A program made the translations under genes and the position numbers. From the NCBI GenBank assembly GCA_009846685.1, contig VWVY01000004.1, forward strand, positions 186,001-250,000: DNA of 64,000 nucleotides. Reading direction: 5' to 3'. The notes under the pieces were generated by a model. It had not been told where the DNA came from. It made no database searches and saw nothing but the letters and a program-made list of their open reading frames with translations. Below, piece after piece: positions 59,306 through 64,000 of this stretch (position 1 is the first letter of the stretch; each line of letters begins with the position of its first letter). Source of the stretch: Rhizobiales bacterium SYSU XM002 (GTDB lineage: Bacteria > Pseudomonadota > Alphaproteobacteria > Rhizobiales > Beijerinckiaceae).

Positions 59306-60958
59306 TTATCGCGTGAATTTGCGATACTTGATGCGCTTCGGCTCGGCGGCATCCGCGCCAAGGCGCCGCTTCTTGTCCTCGATATAGTCCGAGAACGAGC
59401 CCTCGAACCACTCGACATGGCTGTCACCCTCGAAGGCGAGGATATGCGTCGCGATACGGTCGAGGAACCAGCGGTCATGGCTGATGATCACCGCGCAGCC
59501 CGCGTAATCCTCCAGCGCCTCTTCCAGCGCACGGAGCGTATCGACGTCGAGATCGTTGGTCGGCTCGTCGAGCAGCAGCACGTTCGCGCCGGATTTCAGC
59601 ATCTTGGCGAGGTGAACGCGGTTGCGCTCGCCGCCCGAGAGCATACCCACCTTCTTCTCCTGATCGCCGCCCTTGAAGTTGAACGAGCCGCAATAGGCGC
59701 GCGAATGCATCTGCTTCTTGCCGAGGTAGATCACCTCCGCTCCGCCGGAGATTTCCTCCCACACGGTCTTCTTGTCATCGAGCGCATCGCGCGACTGATC
59801 GACATAGCCGAGCTTGACGCTCTCGCCGACGGTGATGGTGCCGCCATCGGGCTGCTCGACGCCGGTGATCATGCGGAACAGCGTCGTCTTGCCGGCGCCG
59901 TTCGGGCCGATGACACCAACAATGCCGCCCGGCGGCAGCTTGAACGAGAGATCCTCGATCAAGAGCTTGTCCTGAAACCCCTTGTTGAGGTGCTCGAAGT
60001 CAATGACGTTGCCGCCGAGCCGCTCGGCGATGGGAATGATGATCTGCGCGGTATCCGGCGCCTTCTCCGAGGCCTTGGCGACAAGCTCCTCGTAGCGCGT
60101 GATGCGGGCCTTGTTCTTGGCCTGCCGCGCCTTGGGGGAGGAGGCGACCCATTCCTGCTCGCGCGACATGGTGCGCTGGCGGGCGGCGTCCTCGCGGCCC
60201 TCCTGCTCAAGCCGCTTCTGCTTCTGCTGGAGCCAGGAGGTATAGTTGCCCTCGTAGGGGATGCCCTTGCCGCGATCGAGTTCGAGAATCCACCCCGTCA
60301 CGTTGTCGAGGAAGTAGCGGTCATGGGTGACGATCAGGATCGCACCGGGGTAGGCCCGGAGATGCGCTTCGAGCCAGTTGACGGTCTCGGCGTCGAGATG
60401 GTTGGTCGGCTCGTCCAGCAGCAGGAGTTCGGGCGCCTCCAGCAGCAGCTTGCACAGCGCAACCCGGCGCTTCTCGCCACCAGAGAGCTTGTCCACCGCC
60501 CAGTCGTCCGGCGGGCAGCGCAGCGCGTCCATCGCCTGATCGACCTGTGAATCGAGATCCCAGAGGTTCTGGCTGTCGATCTGGTCCTGGAGTTTGGCGC
60601 TCTCCTCGGCGGTCTCGTCCGAGTAGTTCATCATGAGTTCGTTGTAACGGTCGAGGATCGCCTGCTTGGCCGCGACACCGAGCTTCACGTTCTCGCGCAC
60701 GGTGAGGCTGTCATCGAGCTGCGGCTCCTGCGGCAGATAGCCGACACGCGCGCCTTCCGCGACCCAGCCGTCGCCGGTCCATTCCTTGTCGATGCCGGCC
60801 ATGATGCGCAGCAGCGTCGATTTACCGGCGCCGTTGACGCCGAGCACGCCGATCTTCGCATCGGGGTAGAACGAGAGGTGGATGTTCTCCAGCACCTTCT
60901 TGCCGCCGGGATGGACCTTTGTGAGGCCGCGCATGTGATAGATGAACTGACGGGACAT
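59306..60958 (-). CDS. ettA: Energy-dependent translational throttle protein EttA (ABC-F)
   Basis: ABC-F ATPase that binds the ribosomal E site and gates elongation according to ATP level. 550 residues: two ABC domains with Walker A GVNGAGKS at 40-47 and a second [11 protein letters not shown], signatures [11 protein letters not shown] and [11 protein letters not shown], and the charged linker ([18 protein letters not shown]) between them. The opening [18 protein letters not shown] is diagnostic for EttA. The start is ATG 60958; the frame to 61093 is not supported. Confidence 0.95.
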   Translation of the reverse strand: MSRQFIYHMRGLTKVHPGGKKVLENIHLSFYPDAKIGVLGVNGAGKSTLLRIMAGIDKEWTGDGWVAEGARVGYLPQEPQLDDSLTVRENVKLGVAAKQAILDRYNELMMNYSDETAEESAKLQDQIDSQNLWDLDSQVDQAMDALRCPPDDWAVDKLSGGEKRRVALCKLLLEAPELLLLDEPTNHLDAETVNWLEAHLRAYPGAILIVTHDRYFLDNVTGWILELDRGKGIPYEGNYTSWLQQKQKRLEQEGREDAARQRTMSREQEWVASSPKARQAKNKARITRYEELVAKASEKAPDTAQIIIPIAERLGGNVIDFEHLNKGFQDKLLIEDLSFKLPPGGIVGVIGPNGAGKTTLFRMITGVEQPDGGTITVGESVKLGYVDQSRDALDDKKTVWEEISGGAEVIYLGKKQMHSRAYCGSFNFKGGDQEKKVGMLSGGERNRVHLAKMLKSGANVLLLDEPTNDLDVDTLRALEEALEDYAGCAVIISHDRWFLDRIATHILAFEGDSHVEWFEGSFSDYIEDKKRRLGADAAEPKRIKYRKFTR

Positions 60959-61150
60959 CGGGCTGAGTCTTCTCGTTTCATGAAAGCCGTCGCGGAAGCC
61001 TTGCCCCACGAACTCGCGCGGAGAGGTAGCAACCGGGCTATCCCGTTTCAAGGCCAAATGATTTTGCCGGGTTTTTCGGCGCGCAATAACCAAGCATAAA
61101 AGGCTTGTGCGGCATGATGGACGGGAATCGTCGCTTCGGAGTCACCGTCC

Positions 61151-62653
61151 ATGCCTTCCGCCCTCGCCTCCATCGCGGGAAAAGCGCAGGAAATCCGTGC
61201 CCAGTCGCTCTCGACGCTGATGGCAACGCTTGATGCCGTGAAACCCGTGGCGGCGGTGAGCGGCGCACTGGCCGACGGTGTCCAAAGCTCGATGCAATCG
61301 GCCGAGGCCGCGATCCGCGCCGTGCTGATCGAGGCGCAGCCGAACGGCAAGGCACTGATGCAGATCGCGGGAATGACCGTCGAGGCTGATCTCCCACCCG
61401 ATCTTCTCCGCGCAGCAGCAAACAATCCCGGCCTTTTGCGACCCGGGACTTCGCTCCTCCTCCCCGCCAACACGCTGGTTCGCCCTGCGGCAGAACCGGC
61501 GACGCTTGTCCAACTATCGCAGACAGGCACGGCCGGGCCGAGCGTCGGCACGCCACCGCCACTTGCCAACCCCTTCCCGCCCGGCTCGCTTGGCGCCGCA
61601 ATCGCCAGGATCGCAGGCCTCGCCTTTCCCATCGCGGAACCAGCCTTGACCGTTGCAACGCCCACGCAACCGACGGGCTCTTCACCTGTTCGCGTAACGT
61701 CGCTCGCCCAGCCTCTTCCGGTGGAACTTGCCGCGCCGATCCTTCAGGCAGCCGCCCGGCAGGTTCCGATTGCAGCGGCTCTGTCCCAAATGCTCGCCAC
61801 TCCGGCCTCGGACATGCCAGAAGTGGTCCGACAGGCTCTGACGCAGCTGGCAGGCCTGCGCGCGACCCCGGAGGCGCTGCGCACGCCCGAGGGATTGCGC
61901 GACGCCGTCACGAAATCCGGCGCATTCCTTGAAGCTAATCTTGCCGCCGGCGCTGTAGGAACGCCCCTGCCTCCGGCCGATCTCAAGGCCGCATTATTGG
62001 CCCTGCGCGCCTTGCTGGCCGGCAGCGGTCCGGAGGACATGTCCGCTGGCAAGGGCAGTGAACGCACCTCGACAGACCTCGCCCCGCCACGCGCCACCGC
62101 GCCCGGCACGGAACAGGCACCGCGTTCTGCCGATCTCGCACGCCTCGCTGAAGGCGCGGTCGAACGCATCAAGCTCTCGCAGCTCGCGTCGCTCCCCAAT
62201 CACCCGGAGATGCGCGTCACCGATGATCGCGCGCAGGGCATGCGGCTCGCCGTGTCGATCCCCCTCGCGACGCAAGGCCCGGACAAACCCCCGACCGCGA
62301 TGATGGGGCTTGTGATCGAGCATCAACCGCCTGCGCCGCAGCAAGCCGCGATGCTCGAACCCGAACGCGAGGCAAACGGCGAGACCGAACCTTTCCCGTG
62401 GAAGGTGCGTATCGCGCTCGATCTTGAGGAAACCGGCCCGATTCAGGCCGAGGTCGCGCTACGCGGTCAGGCCGTCGCGGTGACGCTCTGGGCGGAACGG
62501 CAGACGATCGCGCAGACCGCCCGCCAGACCATCGGCGACCTCCACGACGCCCTTACGGGCGCGGCTTTCGACGTCCTCAAGCTGGAAATCCGCGACGGGC
62601 GCCCGCAACCCGCGCCAACCCGCGCCGGCCCGATTCTGGACCGGCTGACATGA
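61151..62653 (+). CDS. FliK-like protein (flagellar hook-length control C-terminal domain)
   Basis: 500 residues. The first 400 are Ala/Pro/Leu-rich and of low complexity. The C-terminal part (about 415-490: FPWKVRIALDLEETGPIQAEVALRGQAVAVTLWAER and the following helix) matches the FliK C-terminal domain. FliK normally measures hook length and switches the flagellar export gate, but no flagellar gene lies in this window. GGAG is 9 nt before the ATG. It overlaps the following FlhB-C-like gene by 4 nt, a pairing seen in other genomes far from flagellar clusters. Confidence 0.8.
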   Translation: MPSALASIAGKAQEIRAQSLSTLMATLDAVKPVAAVSGALADGVQSSMQSAEAAIRAVLIEAQPNGKALMQIAGMTVEADLPPDLLRAAANNPGLLRPGTSLLLPANTLVRPAAEPATLVQLSQTGTAGPSVGTPPPLANPFPPGSLGAAIARIAGLAFPIAEPALTVATPTQPTGSSPVRVTSLAQPLPVELAAPILQAAARQVPIAAALSQMLATPASDMPEVVRQALTQLAGLRATPEALRTPEGLRDAVTKSGAFLEANLAAGAVGTPLPPADLKAALLALRALLAGSGPEDMSAGKGSERTSTDLAPPRATAPGTEQAPRSADLARLAEGAVERIKLSQLASLPNHPEMRVTDDRAQGMRLAVSIPLATQGPDKPPTAMMGLVIEHQPPAPQQAAMLEPEREANGETEPFPWKVRIALDLEETGPIQAEVALRGQAVAVTLWAERQTIAQTARQTIGDLHDALTGAAFDVLKLEIRDGRPQPAPTRAGPILDRLT

Positions 62654-62934
62654 CCGAGCACGCGCCTTCCGAAAAGATCGCCGTCGCGCTGAAATATGAT
62701 TTCGGCGACGGAGCGCCCATCGTCACCGCGAAGGGCAAGGGCAAGATCGCCGAGAAAATCCTTGAGACGGCAGCCGAACACAACGTTGCCATCGAAGAGA
62801 ACCCAGTTCTCGCCGAGGCGCTCTCGCAGATCGAGCTTGAATCGGAGATCCCGGTGCCGCTCTACAAGGCCGTCGCCGAGGTCATCGGCTTCGTGATGCA
62901 GACCGGCCGCCTCACACGCCCGGATCGGCGGTAA
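62650..62934 (+). CDS. FlhB C-terminal domain-like export switch protein
   Basis: 94 residues corresponding only to the cytoplasmic end of FlhB/YscU proteins: KIAVALKYDFGDGAPIVTAKGKG, HNVAIEENPVLAEAL, IPVPLYKAVAEVIGFVMQ. The membrane part and the self-cleaving NPTH motif are absent. It starts by a 4-nt overlap with the FliK-like gene and its end overlaps the convergent GlcG-like gene by 23 nt. Likely partner of the FliK-like protein; what it regulates is unknown. Confidence 0.83.
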   Translation: MTEHAPSEKIAVALKYDFGDGAPIVTAKGKGKIAEKILETAAEHNVAIEENPVLAEALSQIELESEIPVPLYKAVAEVIGFVMQTGRLTRPDRR

Positions 62935-63337
62935 GCCCGGCAGCCTCGATGCCGGCAATCGCAGCAGCTTCGTCGTTATCCGAGGTATCGCCGGAAATCC
63001 CGACGGCGCCGATCACCTCGCCGCCCGCACGGATGAGCACACCGCCAGGCACCGGCACAAGATTTCCGTCCGCGACGTGCATCGCCGCCGCGACGAAATG
63101 CGGGCGGTCATTTGCCATCGTCATCAGCGTCCGGCTGCCCGAACCCATCGAAAGCGCCCCGTAGGCCTTGGCAAAGGCAACTTCGGCGCGCTTGAGCGAA
63201 GTCGAGTCTTCGGTCAGCACCACTTTCCGGGCACCTCGCGCATCCAGTACGACGACCGAAAGCGGCCGGAAGCTCTTCTGGCGGGCAAGATCGAGCGCGG
63301 TGTCAGCGATGATACGGGCTTGGCTCAGCGTAAGCAT
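62912..63337 (-). CDS. GlcG/HbpS family heme-binding-like protein
   Basis: 141 residues: MLTLSQARIIADTALDLA, PLSVVVLDARGARKVV and PGGVLIRAGGEVIGAVGISG are typical of the GlcG/HbpS family (DUF336), some of which bind heme or corrinoids. There is no signal peptide with this start (ATG 63337, AAAGGA about 7 nt upstream). It is divergent from a cytochrome b gene, which makes a redox or heme connection plausible but not shown. Confidence 0.85.
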   Translation of the reverse strand: MLTLSQARIIADTALDLARQKSFRPLSVVVLDARGARKVVLTEDSTSLKRAEVAFAKAYGALSMGSGSRTLMTMANDRPHFVAAAMHVADGNLVPVPGGVLIRAGGEVIGAVGISGDTSDNDEAAAIAGIEAAGLTADPGV

Positions 63338-63412
63338 GATGATTCCTTTCGTCGCCAAGAACCTATCGCATTCCCGATGGCTGTCATCAGGGCAAATGCG
63401 ACACAATCTCTG

Positions 63413-63427
63413 GTAGAAGAATTCTAC
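63413..63427. promoter_or_regulatory. Inverted repeat in the GlcG / cytochrome b divergent region
   Basis: GTAGAA (63413-63418), three bases, TTCTAC (63422-63427). It lies in the 246-nt AT-rich gap between the divergent genes and could be an operator for one or both. Confidence 0.4.
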
Positions 63428-63583
63428 ACTATAGGAAAGGACAGAAACGTTTTTAGACAGAAGGCGTTGCGCCTCAAACGATTGCCACCAGTGCAGATTT
63501 TACCGAATTGTTTACTGGAATTGAATCTCCTCCGGTATCAACTGCTTTCAACACGGGATTCAACTTTTACGAAGGTCTTCGCG

Positions 63584-64000
63584 ATGGCAGCTTCGGACGA
63601 AAATATCACTTCACAACGCCCTCCGGTACGAGCAGTTGGCGCCGACAAGCGCCCCGGATGGCTGCGAACCGACACCGGAACCTTCATCCTGCATTGGACG
63701 ATGGCCATCGCGATGATTCTCGCGATGCTGACCGGTTTTCGGCTCTCGTGGGATGCCGAAACGGCCGTTTTTTCGCGCTGGATCGCGCCGATCCTGTTGC
63801 AAGGTGATGTCTGGACGATCCACTTCATTGTGGCCTGCGTGATGTTCGCCTCGGCGAGCGCCTATGTCCTCTATGTCGTTCGTGGCGCGCTCACGAGCCG
63901 CAATGCGCCCGCGCGGATGCGCCTGATGATTCTCGATGCGCCCGCCCGCCTCAAATGGCAGGGATTCAACGTTTCGCTGCACTGGGGCTTCTACGCCCTG
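63584..64000 (+). CDS. Cytochrome b/b6 or b561-like membrane protein, cut by the window end
   Basis: 139 codons are visible before the window ends. A polar N-terminus (RPGWLRTDTGTF) leads into ILHWTMAIAMILAMLTGFRLSW, a first span with a heme-ligand-type histidine, then WTIHFIVACVMFASASAYVLYVV with a second histidine, and the start of another span (NVSLHWGFYAL). This spacing of histidines resembles cytochrome b561/b6-domain proteins that pass electrons to or from quinone. ATG 63584 has GAAGG about 8 nt upstream. The partner protein must lie beyond the window. Confidence 0.75.
   Translation, partial: MAASDENITSQRPPVRAVGADKRPGWLRTDTGTFILHWTMAIAMILAMLTGFRLSWDAETAVFSRWIAPILLQGDVWTIHFIVACVMFASASAYVLYVVRGALTSRNAPARMRLMILDAPARLKWQGFNVSLHWGFYAL

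Overview
The window is a continuous piece of a GC-rich alphaproteobacterial chromosome, most likely from the order Hyphomicrobiales (Rhizobiales). Three things point there: the gene order thyA-folA-hflK-hflC-DUF2065-degP with sspB nearby; a circularly permuted two-piece tmRNA gene; and alphaproteobacterial regulatory signatures, namely a LexA box of the form GTTC-N7-GTTC and a CtrA box of the form TTAA-N7-TTAAC. I cannot name a genus. I see no insertion sequence, prophage, CRISPR array or tRNA gene, and base composition is even except for short AT-rich intergenic stretches.

Layout. 1-6444 (minus strand): nucleotide synthesis and envelope proteolysis (thyA, folA, hflK, hflC, DUF2065, degP), preceded by a YHS-domain protein and a DUF2853 protein. 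6606-10147 (plus): tmRNA gene ssrA directly followed by sspB, whose product delivers tmRNA-tagged proteins to ClpXP, then two small or membrane proteins and fumC. 10221-16876: a DM13 protein, a DUF4169/ribbon-helix-helix pair, a very long AsmA-family protein, a D-lactate dehydrogenase-type flavoprotein and a DUF1993 protein. 17165-24652: a UvrD helicase, an SOS box, an unlisted 49-codon membrane-protein ORF coupled to prmA, two small genes on the minus strand, an aminopeptidase P and a Bcr/CflA-type exporter.

24612-50545 (minus) is the division and cell-wall (dcw) cluster read from mraZ: mraZ, rsmH, ftsL, ftsI, a fused murE-murF, mraY, murD, ftsW, murG, murC, a four-TM membrane protein, murB, ddl, ftsQ, ftsA, ftsZ, lpxC, bamD, recN, ligA. 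Genes are packed with 4-nt start/stop overlaps, so transcription probably runs through most of it. Four TGGG repeats at exact 10-bp spacing upstream of mraZ look like the MraZ operator. 51035-53470: a glycine-rich secreted protein, the RNase P RNA gene (minus), a glycine-zipper lipoprotein and an AmpD-type amidase. 53449-59217 (minus): an ArsR-methyltransferase regulator, metF and cobalamin-dependent metH, with a near-perfect palindrome upstream. 59306-64000: the translation ABC-F factor EttA, an orphan FliK-like/FlhB-C-like pair, a GlcG/HbpS-type protein and a cytochrome b protein cut by the window end.

The most interesting observations are the SOS-box/49-aa membrane protein/prmA unit, the murE-murF fusion that keeps an internal Shine-Dalgarno and start codon for murF, the 13-bp hairpin covering the amidase start codon, and the ssrA-sspB neighbourhood. 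Many long ORFs lying antisense to real genes were discarded as high-GC shadows.
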